DNA of 64,000 nucleotides. Source: Spirochaeta isovalerica. Lineage in GTDB: Bacteria; Spirochaetota; Spirochaetia; DSM-2461. Position numbers and translations under genes: made by a program. Positions 9,039 to 18,156 of the stretch are shown here, one piece after another. The stretch lies in the NCBI RefSeq assembly GCF_014207565.1, contig NZ_JACHGJ010000002.1, positions 806,001 to 870,000 on the forward strand. Reading direction: 5' to 3'. A model generated the notes under the pieces. The model was not told the origin of the DNA. It saw only the letters and a list, made by a program, of their open reading frames with translations, and ran no database searches. The number at the start of each line of letters is the position of its first letter. Positions within the stretch are counted from its first letter, which is position 1.

Positions 9039-9515
9039 ATGAAATACGATCTTAAAAGTATCGGAACAATTGAGACAGGAGAAAGAGGCTTTGTCATTCA
9101 GCTGGAGAAAGATTTCAGGAGCGCATTGACAGGATTGGAGAATTTTTCTCATATTCAGGTTTACTGGTGGGCCCATTTACTTGACAGACCGGAAATGAGA
9201 AAACTGACCACGGTGGAGAAACCTTATGTCAAATCTCCCGATCAACTGGGGATTTTCGCCACCCGTTCGCCAGTCAGACCCAACCCTCTGGCCATGACTC
9301 TGGTTCCCCTTACTTTTATCGATTTAGCCGAGGGAATGGCCGGTCTGGCTTATATCGATGCCGAACCGGGCACTCCCGTGCTGGATATCAAACCATATTA
9401 CGGAATGGAACGGGTTCGGGAATATACCGTGCCGTCATGGTGCGCTCATTGGCCTGAATGGTATGAAGATGCAGCGGATTTCGACTGGGAAAGCGAATTC
9501 GTTAACGCCAGATAG
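9039..9515 (+). CDS. trmO: TrmO/TsaA-family SAM-dependent tRNA methyltransferase
   Basis: Members of this family N6-methylate the t6A37 base of tRNA-Thr(GGU) using a beta-barrel SAM fold. The 158-residue protein contains the family signature FATRSPVRPNPLAMTLV and the later TPVLDIKPY motif. The ATG at 9039 is chosen because AGGAGG lies six bases upstream; a longer frame from 8994 overlaps the AraC gene and lacks a ribosome binding site. The protein is shorter than E. coli TrmO, which has an extra C-terminal domain, so a related substrate is possible. Confidence 0.85.
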   Translation: MKYDLKSIGTIETGERGFVIQLEKDFRSALTGLENFSHIQVYWWAHLLDRPEMRKLTTVEKPYVKSPDQLGIFATRSPVRPNPLAMTLVPLTFIDLAEGMAGLAYIDAEPGTPVLDIKPYYGMERVREYTVPSWCAHWPEWYEDAADFDWESEFVNAR

Positions 9516-9527
9516 CAAGGAGTCAAC

Positions 9528-10316
9528 ATGTCCGATCCACTGGATACAAATCAAATTCCCCTGAAGTATGTCGACGGGGATAATATAGCCGAAGAGCATA
9601 TATGCTGCGCCATCGGAAACGACAAAGTCAATCGATCGCGAGCCGAACAGAAAAAGGAATGGATGAAGGGGCGCTTTAAAGAGGGACACAGGTTTCTAAA
9701 AGCCGATGTGAGAGGAAAAGTTTTTATCGAGTACTCTCCGGCGGAAATCTCCCTGTTTCCTGTCGAAGCCGATGGCTTTGCCGTGATCCAGTGCTTCTGG
9801 GTTTCCGGTCGGTACAAGGGGCATGGCCTGGGAAGAAAGCTCTACGATCAGTTCGAAGAAGACTGCAGAAACGCGGGATACAAGGGGATCGCCGCTGTCG
9901 TAGGTAAAACGAAAAAGCCATTTATGGTTGATAAAAAAGTGCTGATTCATTTCGGCTTTGAAATTCTGGATCGGGCGGAACCCTGGTATGAACTGGCTGT
10001 GAAGAAGTTTGATTCTGCGGCCCCTGATCCGGTATTTTTCGAAAGCGCCAGAAGAGGCGGGCTGTCAGAAGCGGAGGGGCTGGATTTTTTCTACTCTCCC
10101 GCTTGCCCGTTCAACTATGATTTTACTCAAATTATGGCTGCAATAGGGGAAGAATCGGGTTTCCCCGTTCGCATTCATCTTCTCGATGATAGAAGTAAGC
10201 TGACGGAACTGCCGACTCCCTGGGGTCTCTTCTCGGTTTTTCTCGACGGGGAACTGCTTTCAGCGGAAGTCATGACCGGACCGAAGTTCAGGGCTTTGCT
10301 GGAAAGCAGAAAATAA
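9528..10316 (+). CDS. GNAT acetyltransferase fused to a YoaP-like C-terminal domain
   Basis: The protein has 262 residues. Positions 1-165 are a GNAT fold, with the acetyl-CoA loop in GRYKGHGLGRKLYD. The C-terminal part (170-262) resembles the YoaP domain, a thioredoxin-like module, with F-F-Y-S-P-A-C-P-F-N at its start. This two-domain form is seen in several Gram-positive and spirochaete genomes; the acceptor substrate is unknown. A ribosome binding site (AAGGAG) precedes the ATG. It ends at a strong bidirectional terminator and is probably the last gene of the AraC-trmO unit. Confidence 0.85.
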   Translation: MSDPLDTNQIPLKYVDGDNIAEEHICCAIGNDKVNRSRAEQKKEWMKGRFKEGHRFLKADVRGKVFIEYSPAEISLFPVEADGFAVIQCFWVSGRYKGHGLGRKLYDQFEEDCRNAGYKGIAAVVGKTKKPFMVDKKVLIHFGFEILDRAEPWYELAVKKFDSAAPDPVFFESARRGGLSEAEGLDFFYSPACPFNYDFTQIMAAIGEESGFPVRIHLLDDRSKLTELPTPWGLFSVFLDGELLSAEVMTGPKFRALLESRK

Positions 10317-10348
10317 AAAAAACCGCATTCGAAACGAGTGCGGTTTTT
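10315..10348. terminator. Bidirectional rho-independent terminator
   Basis: A stem of ACCGCA(C)TCG type with an A-run on the left and a T-run on the right can stop transcription from both directions. It serves the YoaP-type gene on the + strand and the ferritin-like gene ending at 10362 on the - strand. Confidence 0.9.
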
Positions 10349-10361
10349 GCGAGTGCTTTTC

Positions 10362-10877
10362 TCAGGCCCGGCTTCTGAAACGGCCACCGCCTCCGGCTGC
10401 GAGCTGCCTCTGAAAGGATGCCAGATGATTTTCCGAACCGTTTTTCAGGAAGGTGAACACCTCTCTCACATCATCGGGAAGATCCTGGTCAAGAAACTTC
10501 TCGTACATGGCTATGTTGGCTATTTCCGCATCGACGCCGACCTGAGCCGCTTCGGCCAGGCTGGAGGGAATGACCACATGGGCATCGGTGTCGATCCGGG
10601 GGATATCGAATCCGTATGTTTCGTACAGTTTGTTCAGATAGCTGATATGGGTTTCCTCGGATTTCGCGATGTTGGCGTAAGGGCGGTCCACATCGAATTT
10701 CTCCATAATCGCCTCATACTCGGCCAGCGCCATATGCTCATCTTCCATGGCATACCTGAACATATCCTCCAGGCTGTAGAATTTATCGACATCAACGCTG
10801 GAAGATCCGATTGTTCCCGCGGAAAGAACCGCAGCAGTCATTACTGTTAAAATTATTGTCATATTCATTTTTTTCAT
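10362..10877 (-). CDS. Exported ferritin-like protein (DUF2202)
   Basis: The 171-residue protein has a signal peptide (residues 1-24) and a four-helix ferritin-like domain of the DUF2202 type. Candidate di-metal ligands are spread over the four helices: EDEHMALAEYE, KSEETHISYL, DAEIANIAMYE and SENHLASF. DUF2202 proteins are secreted or periplasmic and their function is not established; iron or oxidant handling is an inference from the fold. A strong AGGAGG site precedes the ATG. The tail (GGGGRFRSR) is Gly/Arg-rich. Confidence 0.85.
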   Translation of the reverse strand: MKKMNMTIILTVMTAAVLSAGTIGSSSVDVDKFYSLEDMFRYAMEDEHMALAEYEAIMEKFDVDRPYANIAKSEETHISYLNKLYETYGFDIPRIDTDAHVVIPSSLAEAAQVGVDAEIANIAMYEKFLDQDLPDDVREVFTFLKNGSENHLASFQRQLAAGGGGRFRSRA

Positions 10878-11281
10878 CTCAAAGCCTCCTGATTGCTTTA
10901 TGTTCTAAAAGATAGGGGAAGCTTATGAACGAAGTGTGAACGGAATATGTTCTTTTAATAGCTGATGTCCTTTTAAATCTGCCAGAATGAACAGAGCGGA
11001 CTATTCTTAAGGGAATATCTCTTTAGAAACCCTCCTCTCCATAAACAGAGGGTCATTTTTCCTATATTATCCCTGAACCGATAATAATTTCAGGGAAAGG
11101 TTCCAATTCGCTCCGGCAGTCTTTGGTGCCTGAGAGATTGATCATCAGGGGCAAATTGTTTCAGTTGACATCTCATATGACCTGGGAGTACCCTCTCTTT
11201 TATGTTTTCAATTTTTATTTTGCCGATTCTCTTCCCAATATTAATAGGACATGCAAAGGGAACTGCCGGTTCCGGGCAATC
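10878..11281. other. 404-base intergenic region with two hairpins
   Basis: This region separates the divergent ferritin-like and acyltransferase genes. It holds a hairpin at 11029-11053 (ACCCTC/GAGGGT, followed by CATTTTT) and another at 11071-11095 (CCCTGAA/TTCAGGG). An open frame continues upstream of the chosen acyltransferase start to a TTG at 11123 but looks non-coding. I see no RNA gene or recognised riboswitch. Confidence 0.45.
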
Positions 11282-12481
11282 ATGAATAAGGTCATAATAA
11301 GAAAACCGAATAGACTGCTGAATACATTCTTAAAGTATTCAGCGGGCCTTGTCTTCAAATTCCGCTACAGGCTGCATCATGAGAACAGAGACATTGTCAA
11401 ACAACTCGAGCCGCCTTACCTTCTACTTCCCAATCACGTGAGTTTATTCGATCCGGTTCTGATTTCACTTCATATTCCTCATCCCGTCTCCTGGGTGGCT
11501 TCCGATCCCAATTTTACCAACCCTCTGGCCGGTTTTTTTCTCAGAAGGCTGGGAACAATCCCTAAAACCAAAGGCGTCTCCGATCTTGATACGGTGCGTA
11601 TGATGATTGAAACCCTGAACAGAAAGGGTGTCGTCGGCGTATTTGCCGAAGGCGAAAGGACATGGGACGGGCAAACCCTTCCCGTTCTTCCCGCTACGGC
11701 AAAACTGGTTCGTTTGTTAAAGATTCCTGTTGTGGTTCCCATTATAAAGGGCTCTTTCCTCGTATTGCCCCGGTGGGCCGAAAAGAAAAGAAGAGGTCCT
11801 GTCACAATCGAATACCGCCTGGCTGTCAGCAGGGAAGAAGCAGGCAAACTCTCTCTTTCAGAGCTGCAGGAGCGACTGGACAAAAACCTGAACTATAATG
11901 AATTCGATTATCAACGGAATAACAGCCTCACCTTTCATAGCAAAGAGTTGACTGAAGGTCTGTCCCGCACTCTTTTTATCTGTCCCGGGTGCAAAGGTAT
12001 TAATACCATGTATTCCCTGAAAGACTTATTTACTTGTGACAGCTGCGGTTTCTCAGTAAAACTGACCCATCGAGGCTTTTTTGAAACTCGACGAGGAGAT
12101 CTCCCTTTTGATGATATTCACGAGTGGTATGTCTGGCAGCTTGAATATTTTCGGGAATCGCTGCGCAAAGCTCTGATGGAAAATGTTTCAACCGTCTTAT
12201 TCGATGATCGGGATATTCAGTTTTCCACCGGCTATAAAACGGAGAAGAGAAAGAGACTGGGCTTCGGAAAAGCGCGCATGTACGCAGACAGAATCGAACT
12301 CGAACTCAGCAGCGGTGAGGTTTTGAAATTTCCTCTCAATGAAATCAGCGGAGATAACGTAGTCTATCGGGATCAATTTGAGTTTTACTATAACAAAACA
12401 CTTTACAGCTTTACATTTACGGGACGGCCGACCTCAGGTATAAAATGGCATCATGCCGTGACGTTTCTCAAATCACAATGA
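11282..12481 (+). CDS. PlsC-family acyltransferase with zinc ribbon and C-terminal domain
   Basis: The first 220 residues form a 1-acylglycerol-3-phosphate acyltransferase-like domain. The HX4D catalytic motif is N51-H52-V-S-L-F-D57, and the usual FPEGTR block appears as VFAEGERT. A four-cysteine zinc ribbon follows (C234, C237, C252, C255). The last 140 residues are charged, soluble and unlike known phospholipid enzymes. The role is probably lipid acylation at the membrane, but the acceptor is unknown and the C-terminal region may be regulatory. I chose the ATG at 11282 because homologous-looking sequence begins there. No clear ribosome binding site supports it over the ATG at 11177-11181 or the TTG at 11123. 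Confidence 0.75.
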   Translation: MNKVIIRKPNRLLNTFLKYSAGLVFKFRYRLHHENRDIVKQLEPPYLLLPNHVSLFDPVLISLHIPHPVSWVASDPNFTNPLAGFFLRRLGTIPKTKGVSDLDTVRMMIETLNRKGVVGVFAEGERTWDGQTLPVLPATAKLVRLLKIPVVVPIIKGSFLVLPRWAEKKRRGPVTIEYRLAVSREEAGKLSLSELQERLDKNLNYNEFDYQRNNSLTFHSKELTEGLSRTLFICPGCKGINTMYSLKDLFTCDSCGFSVKLTHRGFFETRRGDLPFDDIHEWYVWQLEYFRESLRKALMENVSTVLFDDRDIQFSTGYKTEKRKRLGFGKARMYADRIELELSSGEVLKFPLNEISGDNVVYRDQFEFYYNKTLYSFTFTGRPTSGIKWHHAVTFLKSQ

Positions 12482-12493
12482 TGTGAAACAGAT

Positions 12494-13906
12494 CTATTTT
12501 ACTGTCCAGATGCTTCCGGAAATCTTCAGAGACCCCCATCCGCTGCGAAGTCCCAGATATAGGGTTCCGAGAAGCAAATAGATGAGGCTGATTCCTACCG
12601 ATAACCAGAAATAAAGATAATTGCCGCTCTGGTAAGTCTGGAGCGGAAGATTGATTGCCAGGATGTAGGGAATCATCATCAAAAATATGATACCCGATGC
12701 ATAACCGTAATCTGTTGCCACCGGTGTTTCAAAATTTGGATCAACCACTCGTAAAAGCGCCAGGCCGGTTGATAAGGTACCGGTAGAAACGCCGAATACA
12801 AGCAGAGCCCGTTGAAAGCGGTGGTCTTTGAAGACTCTGGAGGAATACCAGATGGAGCTCAATAGAACCAGCGCACCCCCTGTTACAGACATAACTGTAA
12901 TAGGCAGCCAATATCTGGTGACAACAACCAGGGAAATCGCCGCTATGGCACTGGTAACCATTAGATCGACAGAGAATCCCGAGATCCGGTTCAGGGTGAG
13001 GTTATCGATGATATGCCGTTGATTTGTAAGGGTCAGCACACTCTTTATCAACATTCCCATTACGGCGGCAAAAATAAAATTGAGTCCCCAGAACGTCTCG
13101 GCAAGTTGCATTCCCGCATCACCAAGAAACGACAGAGCCCAGGTTAGGGCGGTTAAAAAAAGATAAGCCAGCAGATAACCGATAAAAACCAGACCGATAT
13201 GAAGGCTGAAGCTGTCTATCGCTTCTGACTCCGTGGTCTGGTAGGCCCCTACGGGAAGGTCAGTTCCTGCCGGATGGACGCCGGACAGCAGGTCTCGGTT
13301 TAAGAGGAAGGCAACTGATTCTCTGGAAATCCATTCTCTTCGAATTCCAAAGTTAATGAGGAAAACTCCGCCGAAACTGCAGAAAATAAAACCGATTGCC
13401 GCAAAAGTCAGTCCTATATTTCCACCGTCAACCACGCCGAAGCTGGCCCAGCTCTGTCCTATGGAAAAGGCTGGTCCCGGTCCCTGAATGAACCCCAAAG
13501 CCAGCAAATACCCGAATGAATGGAAAAGATCGGGAATGAGGGTTTGAATAAACATGAAAGTGAGGATCAGTCCGATAAAGGCCTGCAATCCGAACTGGAA
13601 AACAAAAGCCATGGCCATCGGAACAATTTCCTTTCTGCTGTTATTTTTTCCGGGAGATTTTTTCAGAGTGAGTGAGACAAAAGAAATGCTGAGAAGATGA
13701 TAAGCTATCTCTCCCAGTCCTAGCTGTTCAAGTCCGAATCTCGGTAAGACAAAATTATATAATGGCAATAAGATAAATCCCGCCAGCAGAGGATTGGGAA
13801 TGAGATATTTCTGGAAAAATGCAACTTTTGTCCGGATAAAGGTCGCCAGCACAATGGCTCCATACAAAACTCCGAGATGCAGAATTAATGACCAGTTAAA
13901 TGACAT
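12494..13906 (-). CDS. gltS: Sodium/glutamate symporter-like permease (GltS/ESS family)
   Basis: This is a polytopic inner-membrane protein of 470 residues with about eleven hydrophobic segments. The family signature GPGPAFSIGQSWASFGVVDGG sits in the first re-entrant half. ESS carriers take up glutamate with sodium. The protein is longer than E. coli GltS (about 400 residues), and the central loop (about 205-225) is charged, so the substrate may differ. It is monocistronic and convergent with the acyltransferase. The ATG at 13906 is preceded only by a weak AGGCGG. Confidence 0.85.
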   Translation of the reverse strand: MSFNWSLILHLGVLYGAIVLATFIRTKVAFFQKYLIPNPLLAGFILLPLYNFVLPRFGLEQLGLGEIAYHLLSISFVSLTLKKSPGKNNSRKEIVPMAMAFVFQFGLQAFIGLILTFMFIQTLIPDLFHSFGYLLALGFIQGPGPAFSIGQSWASFGVVDGGNIGLTFAAIGFIFCSFGGVFLINFGIRREWISRESVAFLLNRDLLSGVHPAGTDLPVGAYQTTESEAIDSFSLHIGLVFIGYLLAYLFLTALTWALSFLGDAGMQLAETFWGLNFIFAAVMGMLIKSVLTLTNQRHIIDNLTLNRISGFSVDLMVTSAIAAISLVVVTRYWLPITVMSVTGGALVLLSSIWYSSRVFKDHRFQRALLVFGVSTGTLSTGLALLRVVDPNFETPVATDYGYASGIIFLMMIPYILAINLPLQTYQSGNYLYFWLSVGISLIYLLLGTLYLGLRSGWGSLKISGSIWTVK

Positions 13907-14074
13907 CTGAACCGCCTGTCGATCTATCAGATATCAGGAAACAATAAAGGTCGGCTGATAACTGTTTATGATTTTCACACAGTATATATTATTTCATATG
14001 ATAAGAATAGTTCTGCCGCGACTGTAAAATTCTGAAAATATGATATGTGTTGGGATTCAAGGCTTTGTTCGATT

Positions 14075-14116
14075 AGGGGGAGGGGATACTGAGGTTTGAG
14101 TTCCCATACCCCCTCC
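14075..14116. terminator. Possible terminator hairpin at the end of the ABC exporter operon
   Basis: A GC-rich stem (GGAGGGG paired with CCCCTCC) encloses a loop of about 25 bases. It lies just beyond the stop of the downstream ABC gene. No T-run follows, so the role is uncertain. Confidence 0.3.
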
Positions 14117-14128
14117 ATTGAAGTTTTT

Positions 14129-16021
14129 TCAGATCGTCACGTGTTCGAACTGGCTGTTATAAAGATCGGCGTAAAAACCATTCTGTCCCATAAGTTCCTC
14201 ATGGCTGCCCTGTTCGATGATATCTCCTTCGTTCATTACGAGGATAAGGTCGGCGTTGCGGATCGTCGAGAGGCGGTGGGCGATGATAAAGCTCGTCCGC
14301 CCCTCCATCAGTCCGTCCATGGCTTTCTGGATCAGAACTTCCGTACGCGTATCGACCGAACTGGTCGCTTCGTCGAGGATCAGGATCCGCGGATCGGCCA
14401 GAATGGCCCGGGCAATGGTGAGCAGCTGTTTCTGCCCCTGGCTGATATTGGAGGTCTCCTCATTGATAATCATGTCGTATCCATCGGGCCATGTGTGTAT
14501 GAAGTGATCCACATGAGCGGCTCCGGCGGCTTTTTCCACCTCTTCGTCAGTCGCATCGGTGCGGCCGTAGCGGATGTTTTCCCTGACCGTCGAGTTATAG
14601 AGCCACGTATCCTGGAGAACCATGGCGAAGTTGTTTCTCAGGTCTTTTCTGGTGAAATCGCGAATATCCATGCCGTCCACGAGGATGGCTCCGCTGTCCA
14701 CGTCGTAGTAACGCATAAGCAGTTTGACCATGGTCGTTTTTCCCGCTCCTGTGGGGCCGACGATGGCTATTTTCTTTCCTTCGCCGGCAACAGCGGAAAA
14801 GTCTCGGATAACGGGGTCTTTTTTATTGTAGGAAAACCGGACGTTCTTGAATTCCACTTCGCCGCGGATGGTATCCGGTTTGACAGGATTTTCCTTTTCG
14901 GCGATTTCCTGCTCTTCATCGAGGAATTCGAAGACCCTTTCCGCAGCGGCCACAGTCTGCTGAAGCACATTGCTTATATTGGCTATCTGGGTCAGAGGCT
15001 GGGTGAAGTTCCGGACATACTGGATAAAGGCCTGTATGTCTCCAATGGTAATCATGTTTCTTACCGCCAGCCAGCCGCCGAGAATCGTGACCGCCACATA
15101 ACTGATATTCCCGAAAACCATCATCAGGGGCATCATCAGGCCGGAAAGGAACTGGCTTTTCCAGGCCGATTCATGAAGCTCCTCATTAAATACGCCGAAT
15201 TCTTCAAGGCTTTTTTCCTGTCCGTTAAAGGCCTGCATGATAATATGAGCAGAGAACATTTCCTCAATGTGCCCGTTGACATGGCCGAGCGATGCCTGCT
15301 GTCTCTTGAAATATTTCTGGCTCTTTTTAACGATAAACGCCACAGTTCCCATGGAAAGGGGAATGATCAGCAGCGCTGTCAGCGTCATGCGCCAGTCGAT
15401 GGAAAACATCATTACAAGCACGCCGGCGACCGTAACTACGCTTGTGATCATCTGGGTCAGCGTCTGGCTCAAGGTTTGATTGATAGTATCCACATCGTTC
15501 GTTATACGGCTCAAAACATCGCCATGGCTGTTCCCGTCGTAGTATCTCAGAGGGATTTTATGCATCTTTTCCGCTATATCCTTTCTGAAGCGGTAGGAGA
15601 GGTCCGCCGATACGCTCGACATGATCCAGCCCATAATATAGGAGAAAAGAGCCGATATCCCGTATAATCCGAGAGTCAAGAGTAAAATCCGGCGGATAGA
15701 GGCAAAGTCTATTTCCCCCGTGCCGGCTATTTTGGCCATGATCCCTTCGAATAATTTCGTCGTGGCCTGTCCCATGATTTTGGGACCTAAAATCATAAAA
15801 ACCGTAGAAAAAGAAGCAAAAACAAAAACTACCAGAACGGTATATCTGTATTTGCCCATATAGCGGAGAAGGCGGCCGATCCCTTTTTTGAAGTCTTTGG
15901 CCGATTCCCCTTTCATCATTCCCTGGGGGCCGCGGCCTCCGCCCGGTCGGGGACCGCGCCGCAGAATCTGATCCGAACTGCCTTTCAGACTTTCTTTCCG
16001 TTTTTTTATATTATCACTCAT
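14129..16021 (-). CDS. Heterodimeric multidrug-type ABC exporter, consensus-site subunit
   Basis: This is a fused membrane and ATPase half-transporter of 630 residues. Six membrane helices span about 50-360, and the nucleotide-binding domain spans 385-625. It has Walker A GPTGAGKT, signature NISQGQ and Walker B LILDEATSSVD with the catalytic glutamate present. The N-terminal 40 residues are Gly/Pro/Arg-rich. It starts two bases after the stop of the upstream partner, so the two subunits are cotranslated. With the partner's degenerate site this makes an asymmetric exporter of the BmrCD/TM287-288 type. The substrate is not predictable. Confidence 0.92.
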   Translation of the reverse strand: MSDNIKKRKESLKGSSDQILRRGPRPGGGRGPQGMMKGESAKDFKKGIGRLLRYMGKYRYTVLVVFVFASFSTVFMILGPKIMGQATTKLFEGIMAKIAGTGEIDFASIRRILLLTLGLYGISALFSYIMGWIMSSVSADLSYRFRKDIAEKMHKIPLRYYDGNSHGDVLSRITNDVDTINQTLSQTLTQMITSVVTVAGVLVMMFSIDWRMTLTALLIIPLSMGTVAFIVKKSQKYFKRQQASLGHVNGHIEEMFSAHIIMQAFNGQEKSLEEFGVFNEELHESAWKSQFLSGLMMPLMMVFGNISYVAVTILGGWLAVRNMITIGDIQAFIQYVRNFTQPLTQIANISNVLQQTVAAAERVFEFLDEEQEIAEKENPVKPDTIRGEVEFKNVRFSYNKKDPVIRDFSAVAGEGKKIAIVGPTGAGKTTMVKLLMRYYDVDSGAILVDGMDIRDFTRKDLRNNFAMVLQDTWLYNSTVRENIRYGRTDATDEEVEKAAGAAHVDHFIHTWPDGYDMIINEETSNISQGQKQLLTIARAILADPRILILDEATSSVDTRTEVLIQKAMDGLMEGRTSFIIAHRLSTIRNADLILVMNEGDIIEQGSHEELMGQNGFYADLYNSQFEHVTI

Positions 16022-16023
16022 AC

Positions 16024-18156
16024 TTACACTTCCTTGATCGAGAGCTGGGAGAGAACAATCTCCCTGTAAACTGGGCAGTTATCCATCAGCTCACTGTGCC
16101 GGCCTTTTCCTACCAGTTTTCCATCGTCCAGAACCAGAATCTGTTCGGCCTGCATAATCGTGGAGACTCTCTGGGCCACGATGATTCGAGTCGTATCACC
16201 GTATTCCCTCTCGAGCTCTCCCCGCAATCTGGCATCGGTTTTGAAGTCCAGAGCAGAGAAACTGTCATCGAAAATGAGCACGGGACAGTCTTTGATCAAG
16301 GCTCTGGCAATAGATATGCGCTGTTTTTGTCCTCCCGATACATTGGCTCCCCCCTGGCTGACCTGGGAATCGAAACCTTCTTCTTTCCTGCCGATAAACT
16401 CGCTGGACTGGGATATCCGTGCAGCCTTTTCCAATTTCTCCTGATCGACCCCTTCCGAACCATATGAAAGGTTGCTTTCAATCGTTCCGGCGAAAAGGAC
16501 GCTTTTCTGCGGCACATAACCGATCTGTTTTCTCAAGGCTGAAAGAGTTATCTTTCTCACATCCTTTCCATCCATAAGAACTTCCCCTTCCGATACATCG
16601 TAAAAGCGGGGTATTAGATTTATAAGGCTCGACTTCCCGCTTCCCGTTGAACCGATAATGGCTGTCGTCTGGCCGGGCTCAGCTGTGAAACTTATATTTT
16701 TCAATGCATAATCTTCGGCGCCGGGATATCTGAAGCTGACATTCTTGAAACTGATTTTTCCCCGGACCCTGTCGGCAAAGCTTTCCGGCCGGGAAGGATT
16801 TTTGATAGATCCTTCGGTTTTCAGAACCTCGTCGATTCTTCCCGCCGAAACAGAGGCTCTCGGAATAAAGATGAATGCCATGGAGAGCATAAGAAAGGAC
16901 ATGACGATCTGCATGGCGTACTGGAGAAAAGCCATCATGTCGCCGACCTGAAGGGACGACTCGGCCACTTTATGGGCTCCGACCCAGATAATAGTGAGTG
17001 ATAGGACGTTCATAATCAGGGTGATGAAGGGCATGAGAGTGACCATTAGCCTGTTGACGAAGAGGTTGACATCGGTCAGTTCCCTGTTTGCCTTGTCGAA
17101 ACGGTCCTTCTCAAAAGACTGCCTGTTAAATGCCCGGACGACCAGCAGCCCTGTCAGCTGTTCTCTGGCTACTTTATTGATTTTATCGACGAGCCCCTGA
17201 ATGGCTTTGAATTTGGGAAGAGCTATGGACATAACGACACTGACTATTCCCAGAAGGACCAGTACGGCAAGAGCGATGATCCAGCCCATTGAGGGGGCTT
17301 TTGTAAAAGCTCTGATTACAGCTCCTGTCGCCATTATCGGCGCCATGAGCATCATGCGCATAATCATAAATGTCACACGCTGTATCTGCACTACGTCATT
17401 GGTATTTCTGGTAATGAGTGAGGCTGTCGAGAAATGGTCAAATTCGGCGTTTGAAAACCCTTCGATTTTACGGAACAGATCGGAACGGAGAGTCCTCCCG
17501 ACTCCGGCTGACACCCGTGCGGCCAGAAATCCGACAGTTATCGTAGCGGCTGCTGAAATCAGCGCCAGAATAAGCATAAAACCGCCTGTTTCCAGAATAT
17601 ACCGGCTCTGGACAGCGGCTGAATCTATCCCCATTGATTCGTTTTCTTTCTTAACGGCCCGCAAAGCCATCTGCTCGAGCATGGCCGGATCGAACCGTCT
17701 GCGCAGCTGTTCCTTTATTTCCCTTATGGCTGCCGATCTCTGTTCCTCCGGCATGGATACAAGCTTTTGCGGAGACAGGGAGGCATCCTGGGGATTATCC
17801 GATGTAGCCAGTATGAAGCTGATTATCAGGTCCGATCGGAAATCATTGTCCGATATCAGTTCTTCTTCCTTCCCTTCCGGGAGCACTGAAGCGGCCTCTT
17901 TACCGGACATGCTGTAAAAGCCGGTAAACTTTTCAGCTTCGGGTTTGTCCAGCAGAAATAAAAGCCTCTCCGTTGTTTCCGGTGATATCCTGAGGGGAAC
18001 GGGCGATTCTATGCCCCCCTGCTGAAGGCCGACATTGACGATTTTGGACATGTAGTCCGGCAGAGCCAGATCCATGTTTACCTGCAGGAACAGGAGAGCC
18101 ACGGCCAGAACTATCGCCGGTATGTAAGGGGCATAATAACGCAGAATTTTAAACAC
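16024..18156 (-). CDS. Heterodimeric multidrug-type ABC exporter, degenerate-site subunit
   Basis: This partner half-transporter has 710 residues. After the first membrane helix comes a roughly 150-residue extracytoplasmic insertion (about 35-190) before the second helix, as seen in the large subunits of BmrCD-like exporters. The nucleotide-binding domain has Walker A GSTGSGKS and signature NVSGGQ. The residue after the Walker B aspartate is Asp instead of Glu (LIFDDSFSALD), so its own ATP site should be non-hydrolytic. It starts with GTG at 18156, overlapping the MarR stop by one base. Confidence 0.92.
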   Translation of the reverse strand: MFKILRYYAPYIPAIVLAVALLFLQVNMDLALPDYMSKIVNVGLQQGGIESPVPLRISPETTERLLFLLDKPEAEKFTGFYSMSGKEAASVLPEGKEEELISDNDFRSDLIISFILATSDNPQDASLSPQKLVSMPEEQRSAAIREIKEQLRRRFDPAMLEQMALRAVKKENESMGIDSAAVQSRYILETGGFMLILALISAAATITVGFLAARVSAGVGRTLRSDLFRKIEGFSNAEFDHFSTASLITRNTNDVVQIQRVTFMIMRMMLMAPIMATGAVIRAFTKAPSMGWIIALAVLVLLGIVSVVMSIALPKFKAIQGLVDKINKVAREQLTGLLVVRAFNRQSFEKDRFDKANRELTDVNLFVNRLMVTLMPFITLIMNVLSLTIIWVGAHKVAESSLQVGDMMAFLQYAMQIVMSFLMLSMAFIFIPRASVSAGRIDEVLKTEGSIKNPSRPESFADRVRGKISFKNVSFRYPGAEDYALKNISFTAEPGQTTAIIGSTGSGKSSLINLIPRFYDVSEGEVLMDGKDVRKITLSALRKQIGYVPQKSVLFAGTIESNLSYGSEGVDQEKLEKAARISQSSEFIGRKEEGFDSQVSQGGANVSGGQKQRISIARALIKDCPVLIFDDSFSALDFKTDARLRGELEREYGDTTRIIVAQRVSTIMQAEQILVLDDGKLVGKGRHSELMDNCPVYREIVLSQLSIKEV

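Noticed and set aside
11123-11281. N-terminal extension of the PlsC-type protein from a TTG
   Set aside because: It has no ribosome binding site and adds a cysteine- and aromatic-rich stretch unlike acyltransferases. I keep the ATG at 11282, without strong proof.
14096-15667. 523-residue open frame on the + strand
   Set aside because: It is wholly antisense to a clear ABC exporter subunit; its composition is that of a shadow frame and it has no domain.
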